Assembly: GCA_018667995.1 (NCBI GenBank)
Contig: JABIQT010000744.1
Coordinates: 1 to 5,487, forward strand
Direction of reading: 5' to 3'
Source: Candidatus Latescibacterota bacterium
GTDB lineage: Bacteria; JAAXHH01; JABIQT01
DNA: 5,487 nucleotides
The notes under the pieces were generated by a model, which ran no database searches, was not told the DNA's origin, and saw only the letters and a list, made by a program, of their open reading frames with translations. Shown here one piece after another: positions 1 through 5,487 of this stretch. Made by a program: the position numbers and the translations under genes. The first letter of the stretch is position 1. The number at the start of each line of letters is the position of its first letter.

Positions 1-101
1 GGCGAGCTCAGCGCATGGCAATGAGTCACCGTACTGGGGTTGCACAGCCACATTAAGCACAATACATAACACATACGATACCAAAGGGTTACCAGTATTG
101 G
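1..101. other. Non-coding tail downstream of the operon, no recognisable element
   Basis: After the TAG stop at 104-102 there is about 100 bases to the window edge. I see no GC-rich stem followed by a T run on the minus strand, no tRNA-like structure and no supported gene. Short open frames reach the edge on both strands but are too brief to judge. Confidence 0.4.
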
Positions 102-926
102 CTAATCTTTTAAATTAGGTGTTCTATCCAGCAATTCCATGGGCTGAACGATCTGCCGGCGCTCCGGAGTCAGTCGCTCCAGCAATGCAGGGGACGGTTC
201 GTAGCCAAACCGAAAAATCCCATAGGAAGGTCCGTATCGGTAAATGACAACCCGCCGTGTCGCCTCGTTGGTCCTCCTGGCTGACCCATGGGACAGCGTG
301 TCGACGAACAGTAGCGCATCCCCGGCATTCATGTACACTTCCTCTGCCCCCTCGATTCCGTCGACCGACGCACCGGCGGCCATCCGATGCTTGAGCACAT
401 CGGGATGCTCGAAATTTGACTTGTGACTGCCAGGGATGACCATGGTGCCTCCGTCGCCCGGTCCGATATCGGTCAGAGCGATTAGGATATTTACCTGGCC
501 GCACATAAACCTTCCGTTCAAGTAGCGATATTGATTACGCTTCGCACCTGCGAAACCGCCAGAGTGAATGCCGATGGCTTCTCCCTGCTGTCGGAAGTTC
601 GCGAAGTTTTCGTCTATGAAGAGTGCACCGTGGTTATAGTCGAAGGTACCTTCACCCCCGATGAAGTGTCTTACCTTATCGATCCAGGATGGGTGATCGA
701 TTAGAGCCTCGAATGGGGTTCCGGCTTCGTAAATCTGCTGATAGTTCAATCCGTCCGTGGTTCCGTACTGGTGCGCATGGACGTATCCATACCATTCGCC
801 AGGTGTCATTGTTGGTATCGCGTCCAGACTGCCGTTCAAGGCGGCGACCTCGTTTGCAGAAAGCGCCCCCTCCAGTTTTAAGAAACCCCTGAGATCGAAT
901 AAATAGATGTCCAGATCAGTTACCAT
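102..926 (-). CDS. PhyH-family protein with His-x-Gly in place of the His-x-Asp iron motif
   Basis: A 274-residue cytosolic member of the phytanoyl-CoA dioxygenase family, only distantly similar to the other PhyH protein in this window. The core reads GIHSGG (His121, Ser122, Gly123), NGRFMCGQVNILIALTDI, PGDGGTMVIPGSHKSN (around 156-171), then the distal iron His213 in LSHGSARR and Arg224 or Arg225 in ATRRVVIYRY for 2-oxoglutarate. The Asp or Glu of the canonical His-x-Asp/Glu triad is therefore Gly. This is the change that creates a chloride site in Fe/2OG halogenases, but I recall a large uncharacterised PhyH subfamily with HGG at this place and the same PGDGG and PGSHK blocks, so halogenation cannot be assumed. 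The ATG at 926 is well supported by AGGAGA just upstream, which overlaps the stop of the copper monooxygenase gene. It is the last gene of the run; no hairpin terminator is visible after it. Role in the operon unknown. Confidence 0.85.
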   Translation of the reverse strand: MVTDLDIYLFDLRGFLKLEGALSANEVAALNGSLDAIPTMTPGEWYGYVHAHQYGTTDGLNYQQIYEAGTPFEALIDHPSWIDKVRHFIGGEGTFDYNHGALFIDENFANFRQQGEAIGIHSGGFAGAKRNQYRYLNGRFMCGQVNILIALTDIGPGDGGTMVIPGSHKSNFEHPDVLKHRMAAGASVDGIEGAEEVYMNAGDALLFVDTLSHGSARRTNEATRRVVIYRYGPSYGIFRFGYEPSPALLERLTPERRQIVQPMELLDRTPNLKD

Positions 927-930
927 GCTT

Positions 931-936
931 TCTCCT
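931..936 (-). promoter_or_regulatory. Ribosome binding site of the His-x-Gly PhyH gene
   Basis: AGGAGA on the minus strand, four bases before the ATG at 926 (five from GGAG). It is the best Shine-Dalgarno match in the window. It overlaps the TAG stop of the preceding gene (937-935), so terminating ribosomes would be placed directly for re-initiation. It fixes the start of the downstream gene. Confidence 0.8.
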
Positions 937-2272
937 ATTCCTGTAATGTCTCCAGAGAACGTCCCCGTGACCGCTCTGCTATCGCAGCCTGATAATCCTC
1001 ATCCTTCATATAGGTGATATTAACCCAGGCATGTGCCATCTCATCTATCGTTCGGTCGCCCCACCCCACCCACTGATCCGCATCAGGATTGTCACGATTG
1101 GCAACGGTGTTGTCGTGCCAGGCTGTGAAACGCAAAGTGGTACCAGCCGGTAGCAGCGGGGCTACGTGGTCGGCATAAATGTAGTTATTGTGCCAATTGA
1201 ACTGAAAGTTATTCACGTGGCTCAGAAGACGGACTGTCCCATCCGGCAATATCGCTTCCATGGACATGGCCTTACCTCTGAGATGCATATGGGGCTGAAA
1301 GTTCTCGATTCTGCCGGCCCGCTGCATCACATGATGCCCTTGATTTCTGGTAATAGTCCTGGGCGGGATATCCAGGTTTCGCGGATCACCGCTTATCACG
1401 TTGAATAGGCCAAGATGCTGCCTGAACCTTGGTACCACGCCATCCGGGTAAAAGTAAATGGCCAGTTCAATCGCTGTCTCAATCTCCTCACCGACCGCGT
1501 GATGATGGATATCCCAGAGGATCTGCGAATCTGGGCGCATGAGTTTCCCCGTGTCGGCCCGCATCATCTCGCCCTGTTTGCCAACTGCCCACTCCATAAA
1601 GAGCCCCGCATCGACGCCTTCGATACTATTGGTACGTTGGGTCGGAGTCGCTTCATCCTGCTGAAGTTTTGCGATCGCATGGTGTGTTATCCGTCTACCG
1701 GAACGCGTTGAAGGCCGAATCTCTATAGCTCGCACCCATCTCTCGCGAGTGATGCCAGTCTCCGTAATTGGACGATACCAGACATCAGCCCCACTGGTCG
1801 GCATGGTATAAACCGGAGATGTAATTACGAGGTCAGGAGGACCTAGCGATTCTGCAAAGAGCCATACATCCCCCTTGCTCCATGTCCTGGGAGCGGGCAT
1901 GTCTTCCGGGTTACCCCTTGGGGCGCCTTCGGCTACCCACCGCAATACAGTCTCGATCTGCGTATCGGTCATGGATCTGTCATTGCTGAAATCCTGAATG
2001 CCCACACTCTTGTCGATATGCCAGGGAGGCATTTCACCCGATAACACAACGCGATTGATGGCTCGGGCCCATGGACGGACCTCGTCATAACCCACCAACG
2101 ACATGGGTCCCATGGCCCCCTCTCGATGACAGGACTCGCATTTTTCCTGAAATATGGGTGCCACATGGCGAGAATATGTGACCGTCTGGGCCAATACCGT
2201 GGGCACATCGTGTGTGAAAGCCAAGCCAGCGGCAGATGCAATCAGGATCTTTATCGATCGCGAAAAGGACAC
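935..2272 (-). CDS. Exported cytochrome c / PHM-like copper monooxygenase fusion protein
   Basis: A 445-residue protein with an N-terminal export signal (hydrophobic ILIASAAGLAF, probable cleavage after VLA near residue 28), so it acts in the periplasm or at the outer surface. The first domain is a c-type cytochrome: CESCH at residues 45-49 binds haem, and Met81 in MPPWH is the likely axial ligand. The second is a type II ascorbate-dependent copper monooxygenase fold. Its copper ligands appear in the order of peptidylglycine alpha-hydroxylating monooxygenase (PHM): HH at 197-198 and one His of the HHH run at 256-258 (CuH site), then HMH at 328-330 and Met412 in IDEMAHAW (CuM site). The spacings of roughly 60, 72 and 82 residues resemble those of PHM. 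The attached haem may replace ascorbate as electron donor (inference). Start chosen at GTG 2272, with GGAG nine bases upstream; TTG 2299 is an alternative that lengthens the signal region by nine residues. Substrate unknown. Confidence 0.85.
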   Translation of the reverse strand: MSFSRSIKILIASAAGLAFTHDVPTVLAQTVTYSRHVAPIFQEKCESCHREGAMGPMSLVGYDEVRPWARAINRVVLSGEMPPWHIDKSVGIQDFSNDRSMTDTQIETVLRWVAEGAPRGNPEDMPAPRTWSKGDVWLFAESLGPPDLVITSPVYTMPTSGADVWYRPITETGITRERWVRAIEIRPSTRSGRRITHHAIAKLQQDEATPTQRTNSIEGVDAGLFMEWAVGKQGEMMRADTGKLMRPDSQILWDIHHHAVGEEIETAIELAIYFYPDGVVPRFRQHLGLFNVISGDPRNLDIPPRTITRNQGHHVMQRAGRIENFQPHMHLRGKAMSMEAILPDGTVRLLSHVNNFQFNWHNNYIYADHVAPLLPAGTTLRFTAWHDNTVANRDNPDADQWVGWGDRTIDEMAHAWVNITYMKDEDYQAAIAERSRGRSLETLQE

Positions 2273-2359
2273 AACCGTGAACTCCGTTATCCGTGTCAAA
2301 TCATAGCAGAAAAGTCATCATAGGATCCATAGAGAAGTAGGAAACTACATTTATAGCGT
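2273..2359 (-). other. Longest internal gap of the operon, between PhyH and the copper monooxygenase
   Basis: This 87-base AT-rich spacer is the only real gap in an otherwise overlapping or nearly touching gene run. It contains two TATGAT hexamers (around 2305-2300 and 2322-2317) and a TATAAA close to the PhyH stop, all of which resemble -10 elements, but none has a convincing -35 hexamer at 16-18 bases. No strong hairpin is visible. It could hold an internal promoter or a processing site, but nothing here is conclusive. Confidence 0.3.
2282..2285 (-). promoter_or_regulatory. Probable ribosome binding site selecting GTG 2272 as start of the copper monooxygenase
   Basis: GGAG on the minus strand with a nine-base spacer to GTG at 2272. 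The upstream alternative, TTG at 2299, has no purine-rich site before it (a pyrimidine-rich stretch instead). Starting at 2272 gives a standard signal peptide beginning MSFSRSIKILIAS, which supports the choice. Confidence 0.55.
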
Positions 2360-3220
2360 TCAATTGCTCAATTCACGATCAGGCGAAGTGCGATATACCA
2401 CCTGATTTCTATTGCTGTCAGCCCGTTCGCCTGGTTTCCGACTGCCTAGCGTTTCATCAATTACTGGACGCGCAGTTTCGTCGCAAGCTGAATCGTCGAT
2501 ATGCATACCATCCTCATAGTAGGTAATACCCATGACTTCCCTCATCCGGTTGGTTGTGTTGCGGCCTGCTGAATGAAGGACCCAGTGGTTGTGAAGCGAC
2601 GCTTCACCAGCTTTCAAGGATGGCTTGAAAACCTCTATGGCATGTTCGTCAATATATCTCTCATAGTACTGCTGGGAATCGTCGTGAATGCCCCTGGGGC
2701 CAAATCCTTTCTTACGGTGCGTCCGTGCCGCAAAGCTGAGCGGTCCCATATCGTTCGTGATATCAACGAGGGGAATCCACAGCGTCAACACATTGTCGCC
2801 GTATAGTGGCCAATGGGGTCCATCCTGATGCCAGGGAGTGATGCGACTATCTGGTTCCTTGAACATGGGTTTATCGTAGTAAATGCGCACGCCATCAACG
2901 CCCATCAACTCCGCGACTATCTTTCCGAATCTCCGAGCGAGAATGAATCTGGCAGCCCGGGGATCGGTCTCGCGTAGATTGAAGGCCTGGAGGAACACCC
3001 TGGAAAAATCGTCCGCGGGTCGATCTGCCATCGCCACAACTTCGCCAAAATGCGCGTGGGCCGCCTCGTGGATTACCTCTCTATAGACCTCTACTTCCCG
3101 TGTACTCAACACCCCTGGAAGATGGATAAAACCGAGTTCTCGGAAGTCATTAATCTGATCGATAGTAAGATCATATGCCTCCTCCAGGCCAGGCAGGAAA
3201 CCGGCTCCATCATCCGTCAT
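2360..3220 (-). CDS. Phytanoyl-CoA dioxygenase (PhyH)-family Fe(II)/2-oxoglutarate oxygenase, canonical iron site
   Basis: This 286-residue cytosolic oxygenase would couple 2-oxoglutarate decarboxylation to hydroxylation of an unknown substrate. The iron facial triad is complete: WHQDGPHW supplies His131 and Asp133, and LHSAGRN supplies His216. Arg227 in NRMRE, 11 residues later, is placed to bind the 2-oxoglutarate carboxylate, the same spacing as in human PhyH. The double-stranded beta-helix core is visible around TLWIPLVD, and the N-terminal FRELGFIHLPGVLS is the usual PhyH opening. The ATG at 3220 lies inside the end of the M19 gene (ATGACGGATGA overlap); only a GGGG run about seven bases upstream could act as a ribosome binding site, so coupled translation is likely. 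The iron site is intact, so I expect ordinary hydroxylase activity. Hydroxylation of an N- or O-methyl group would release formaldehyde, which fits the HPS-PHI neighbours, but the substrate cannot be read from sequence. Confidence 0.87.
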   Translation of the reverse strand: MTDDGAGFLPGLEEAYDLTIDQINDFRELGFIHLPGVLSTREVEVYREVIHEAAHAHFGEVVAMADRPADDFSRVFLQAFNLRETDPRAARFILARRFGKIVAELMGVDGVRIYYDKPMFKEPDSRITPWHQDGPHWPLYGDNVLTLWIPLVDITNDMGPLSFAARTHRKKGFGPRGIHDDSQQYYERYIDEHAIEVFKPSLKAGEASLHNHWVLHSAGRNTTNRMREVMGITYYEDGMHIDDSACDETARPVIDETLGSRKPGERADSNRNQVVYRTSPDRELSN

Positions 3221-4304
3221 CGCAGGGCCCCGCTGTATCGGGGAGTACTTCTTTCAGAATTCTGATATAGTTACCTCCTAGAACGGCTGCAATATCAGAT
3301 TCAGAGTATCCGGATTCCGTCAGTCCCTCGGTTAACCACGGCAGGCAGGCCGTATTGAAATGCGTGCCGATGCCCACGCCATCGATACCCATGACGTCCA
3401 CCGCATACTTGATGATCTCAAGGGTTCGAGTCATATCGTCGTCCGATACGCATCCATAGGGGGCATCGCCCGCAGGTCGTGAAATGGGCGGCATCACACC
3501 CAGAAGACCTCCCGTATTGACCAGAGCCCTCATTACTGAGTCTGATGTGCTTCGGCTACTGCTATCAAAGTGTTTCGGAATAGAATGGGAATCGATGACG
3601 GGCTTTGAGGATACTTCGATGGCGTCCATGGCACATATCTCGTTTGTATGTGCAATGTCGACCAGGATACCACATCGATTCATCTCTCCTATTACCCGAA
3701 CCCCAAACTCCGTAAGACGCCCACCGGAGCGAAGCTCATCGTGCCCGTCGTAGCCCAGATCACGCCCGGACATGCTAATGGTGACCATACGGAGCCCCAA
3801 TCTGGCGAACATCCTCAAAATCCCGGGGGCATCCCCAAACCAGTCAGACCGATTGGCTCCCATTAACAGGCCTACCCGGTCTGGGTTCGCCAATAAATCG
3901 TCCAGGTCAGATTTTGTACGAATGAGGATAACGACATCCTTATTAGCCTCTACATCGCACAGAAAACGGTCCAACAGTGCAAGTACTACCTGGGTAGGAT
4001 GCTTGAAGGATGATGAGTGGTACATGCGCTCGGGAGATTCACGCCCAGGTCTGTATTCGCTCTGCTCCGGCCAAAGAGCCGCAAAGTTGTCATCATAGAT
4101 AACCGGTCCCCCCTTGCACATCACCAGACGCATGCCCCATTCCTTGAACTTAACGAAGTCACCACGACAGGTATCATCCTGTCGCTTCCCCAAGTCGATG
4201 TGATCCAGGACAAAACGGGGGTGGGTCAGGTTCAGTCCAAGCATATCACATGTGGCAAATCTGGAATCAAATCCAGCAGCATTTCTACAAACTTCGTCTT
4301 TCAT
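3210..4304 (-). CDS. Peptidase M19 (renal dipeptidase-fold) family protein with degenerate metal site
   Basis: Family members are usually zinc dipeptidases with an amidohydrolase-like TIM barrel. The M19 scaffold is clear: ILRMFARLGLRMVTIS, then LTEFGVRVIGEMNRCGILVDIAH (residues about 197-219), DSHS (His240), SSSRS (Arg251) and the C-terminal VLGGNYIRIL. By comparison with human renal dipeptidase, both later metal histidines (His219 and His240) and the substrate Arg are kept. The N-terminal metal pair His-x-Asp is replaced by TCD (residues 18-20), the bridging Glu is not visible in the GLLMGANRS segment, and the late Asp of GxDFD is His315 in GTHFN. No signal peptide is seen, so it is probably cytosolic. 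The chosen start is ATG 4304, 16 bases after the PHI stop; a TTG at 4328 would add eight residues and overlap PHI. Neither has a good ribosome binding site. The stop overlaps the next gene by 11 bases. Substrate unknown; it may not be a peptidase. Confidence 0.82.
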   Translation of the reverse strand: MKDEVCRNAAGFDSRFATCDMLGLNLTHPRFVLDHIDLGKRQDDTCRGDFVKFKEWGMRLVMCKGGPVIYDDNFAALWPEQSEYRPGRESPERMYHSSSFKHPTQVVLALLDRFLCDVEANKDVVILIRTKSDLDDLLANPDRVGLLMGANRSDWFGDAPGILRMFARLGLRMVTISMSGRDLGYDGHDELRSGGRLTEFGVRVIGEMNRCGILVDIAHTNEICAMDAIEVSSKPVIDSHSIPKHFDSSSRSTSDSVMRALVNTGGLLGVMPPISRPAGDAPYGCVSDDDMTRTLEIIKYAVDVMGIDGVGIGTHFNTACLPWLTEGLTESGYSESDIAAVLGGNYIRILKEVLPDTAGPCDDG

Positions 4305-4320
4305 GGCAGTTTGAATGATC

Positions 4321-4875
4321 CTATTCAAGATTCGCGTGTAGCGTGAACATGTCGGCGGAATCGCGGCCCGTCCTATTCATGATCTCGAGAATGAGCGCAT
4401 CCAGTGTCAACAACAGGCATTGTTCGAACAGTGCCCCCATGGGCTGGATCGAGTCTTTCTCTGTCGCGGCGTCTATCTTGGGCGATGGCGCGGGGATTTC
4501 CAGTATCATGTCCGCCAGAGATCCAATGGGGGAGCTCCTACAAACAGTGATCAGACATATGACGGCGCCGATCTCTCGTGCTCGTTTAGCGTGGCTGAGC
4601 AGGCTGGCCGTAGCACCCGATCCTGAGCCGATCAGCAAGACATCGTGCTCGCCTATTGCCGGTGTAACCGTCTCGCCCACGACCGACACATTGAGCCCCA
4701 GATGCATCAATCTCATGGCAAAGCTCCGCATCATCAGCCCTGACCTGCCCGCTCCTGCAGTAAAAATCCGGCGTCCGGACATGAGGGTATCCAGAATCCG
4801 ACCAATGGCCGCTTCATCCAAACCAGACAGAGTGCGATTGAGTTCACTAATCATGGCGTCTAAGTGTCTTTTCAT
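4321..4875 (-). CDS. hxlB: 6-phospho-3-hexuloisomerase (PHI), SIS domain
   Basis: The product isomerises 3-hexulose 6-phosphate to fructose 6-phosphate, the second RuMP step, in the cytosol. At 184 residues it has the usual length for PHI and is a single SIS (sugar isomerase) domain. Diagnostic stretches are FTAGAGRSGLMMRSFAMRLMHLG around residues 38-60 in two conserved blocks, the sugar-phosphate-binding GSGSGAT near residue 83, QPMGALFEQ around residue 143 with the family's catalytic Glu, and the C-terminal MFTLHANLE, which matches PHI proteins closely. The ATG at 4875 shares ATGA with the HPS stop, so translation is probably coupled; the upstream Shine-Dalgarno match is weak. Finding both PHI and HPS makes a RuMP role much firmer than either alone. 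Ribulose 5-phosphate formation by the reverse reactions remains possible. A long open frame exists on the opposite strand here but looks like a shadow. Confidence 0.95.
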   Translation of the reverse strand: MKRHLDAMISELNRTLSGLDEAAIGRILDTLMSGRRIFTAGAGRSGLMMRSFAMRLMHLGLNVSVVGETVTPAIGEHDVLLIGSGSGATASLLSHAKRAREIGAVICLITVCRSSPIGSLADMILEIPAPSPKIDAATEKDSIQPMGALFEQCLLLTLDALILEIMNRTGRDSADMFTLHANLE

Positions 4876-5487
4876 GATAGTCCGATCGCTCGTGTATCCG
4901 GCTCCCGATTGAACCGGGCGCGAATCTCTTGGACAGCTCTCGCGGGGTCTGCATGCCCTGTTATGAAACTGCCTACGATCACAATCTCAGGAACATATGG
5001 AGCACATGCGTGAACTAGATCCGGCCCAATACCACCTGCGATAGCGATCCTGGCGGTTGGGGCAGTCTCTCGAATCGCACCCAGATCCGATAGAGAGTTT
5101 TGCCCCTCACGGTCAGTGGCTGTATGCACACAGACATAGTCGGCCCCAATTTTCTGAACTTCCTGCGACCGTGTGACTTTGTCTCGGACTGCCATAAGAT
5201 CGACCATCACCTCACGACCAGACTTCCGGGCCTCGCGTACTGTGCCACTAATGGTCTCATCGTGGGCAGCACCCAGTACAGTCACGATATCCGCCCCCGC
5301 CCCAAAGGCTATAGACGCCTCATATGCTCCGGCGTCCATAATCTTGAAATCAGCCAGTACGACCTGATCCGGAAAACGCGTTTTCACTGAATCGATAGCC
5401 GAGACCCCCTCACGCAGGATCAGTGGCGTGCCCAATTCTACGATATCAACTTGACCACTCAGTAATTCAACCATTGATAGCGCCTCA
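4872..5487 (-). CDS. hxlA: 3-hexulose-6-phosphate synthase (HPS), 5'-truncated by the window edge
   Basis: This enzyme condenses formaldehyde with D-ribulose 5-phosphate to give D-arabino-3-hexulose 6-phosphate, the formaldehyde-fixing step of the RuMP pathway, in the cytosol. It belongs to the orotidine-phosphate decarboxylase (OMPDC) superfamily of TIM barrels. Visible signatures are VDIVELGTPLI near the N-terminus, the catalytic DxKxxD motif as DFKIMD (about 5331-5351), the strand GADIVTVLGAA, then YVCVHTATD, and the phosphate-binding AIAGGI and VIVGSFIT loops near the C-terminus. The ATG at 5474 is probably not the start: the frame stays open upstream to the edge and reads EALS, which aligns without gaps to B. 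subtilis HxlA as I remember it. About 13 N-terminal residues, including the first-strand Asp of the ALD motif, should lie outside the window. The TGA stop overlaps the next gene's ATG as ATGA. The related 3-keto-L-gulonate-6-phosphate decarboxylase is less likely because of the HPS-like VHT region and the PHI neighbour. Confidence 0.93.
   Translation of the reverse strand, partial: EALSMVELLSGQVDIVELGTPLILREGVSAIDSVKTRFPDQVVLADFKIMDAGAYEASIAFGAGADIVTVLGAAHDETISGTVREARKSGREVMVDLMAVRDKVTRSQEVQKIGADYVCVHTATDREGQNSLSDLGAIRETAPTARIAIAGGIGPDLVHACAPYVPEIVIVGSFITGHADPARAVQEIRARFNREPDTRAIGLS

Noticed and set aside
3-56. Short plus-strand frame ending in TAA at 54-56 that could be the tail of a convergent gene
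   Set aside because: Only 17 codons are visible, they match nothing I recognise, and the minus strand is also open to the edge. There is not enough sequence to support a gene.
80-101. Imperfect inverted repeat (ATACC...GGTAT-like pairing) after the last stop codon, considered as a terminator
   Set aside because: The stem is about four pairs plus wobbles, is not GC-rich and has no following T run on the transcribed strand.
124-504. A 126-codon minus-strand frame inside the last PhyH gene
   Set aside because: It lies wholly within a well-supported PhyH frame and encodes an Arg/Cys-rich sequence without domain features. It is a shadow and not a sign of a frameshift, since the PhyH frame is intact from end to end.
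102-926. Naming the His-x-Gly PhyH protein a halogenase
   Set aside because: The motif alone is insufficient: a large non-halogenase-annotated PhyH subfamily appears to share an HGG at this position, and no halogenase-specific context is present.
2294-2299. TTGACA, a perfect -35 hexamer, just upstream of the copper monooxygenase start
   Set aside because: The hexamer 17 bases downstream is GGTTGT, nothing like a -10 element, and a transcript from there would begin within the coding region. The match looks accidental.
2301-2330. Nine-codon ORF (MDPMMTFLL) in the spacer before the copper monooxygenase, a possible leader peptide
   Set aside because: It is preceded by a pyrimidine-rich stretch with no ribosome binding site, has no run of regulatory codons and no attenuator-like hairpin after it.
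4343-4912. A 189-codon open frame on the plus strand, opposite the PHI gene
   Set aside because: It mirrors a gene with strong family-level matches, its translation is rich in Ser, Arg and Met with no recognisable domain, and it spans the HPS/PHI junction. It is best explained as a codon-bias shadow.

Overview
The window holds six genes, all on the minus strand and packed end to end, so it reads as one operon transcribed from the right edge to the left. In order of transcription they are: a 3-hexulose-6-phosphate synthase (HPS, cut by the right edge), a 6-phospho-3-hexuloisomerase (PHI), a divergent peptidase M19 (renal dipeptidase fold) protein, a phytanoyl-CoA dioxygenase (PhyH)-family Fe(II)/2-oxoglutarate oxygenase, an exported cytochrome c / copper monooxygenase fusion, and a second, very different PhyH-family protein. 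Coding density is about 97%. There are no RNA genes, mobile elements, CRISPR arrays or sizeable repeats.

The right half (4321-5487) is the two-enzyme ribulose monophosphate (RuMP) module: HPS condenses formaldehyde with ribulose 5-phosphate, and PHI converts the product to fructose 6-phosphate. Their reading frames overlap by ATGA. The middle (3210-4304) is an M19 protein that keeps the family scaffold but lacks several standard metal and substrate residues. The left half (102-3220) is oxidative: one PhyH protein with an intact His-x-Asp...His iron site, one with His-x-Gly in place of His-x-Asp, and between them a periplasmic protein with a CxxCH haem site followed by the complete His/His, His, His-x-His, Met copper-ligand pattern of peptidylglycine/dopamine monooxygenases.

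My reading of how they work together is inference. The oxygenases may hydroxylate a methyl or methoxy group on an unknown substrate so that it breaks down to formaldehyde, and HPS-PHI would capture that formaldehyde for carbon gain or detoxification. The M19 protein could hydrolyse or bind the substrate or a product. Such an oxidative demethylation and formaldehyde-assimilation cassette would explain why two iron oxygenases and a copper oxygenase share an operon with RuMP enzymes, but nothing in the window names the substrate.

The organism is a bacterium of moderate GC (roughly half, estimated by eye), with a cell envelope that supports exported c-type cytochromes. PhyH, M19 and cytochrome c/copper monooxygenase genes together suggest an environmental, perhaps uncultured, lineage, but I cannot assign a phylum.
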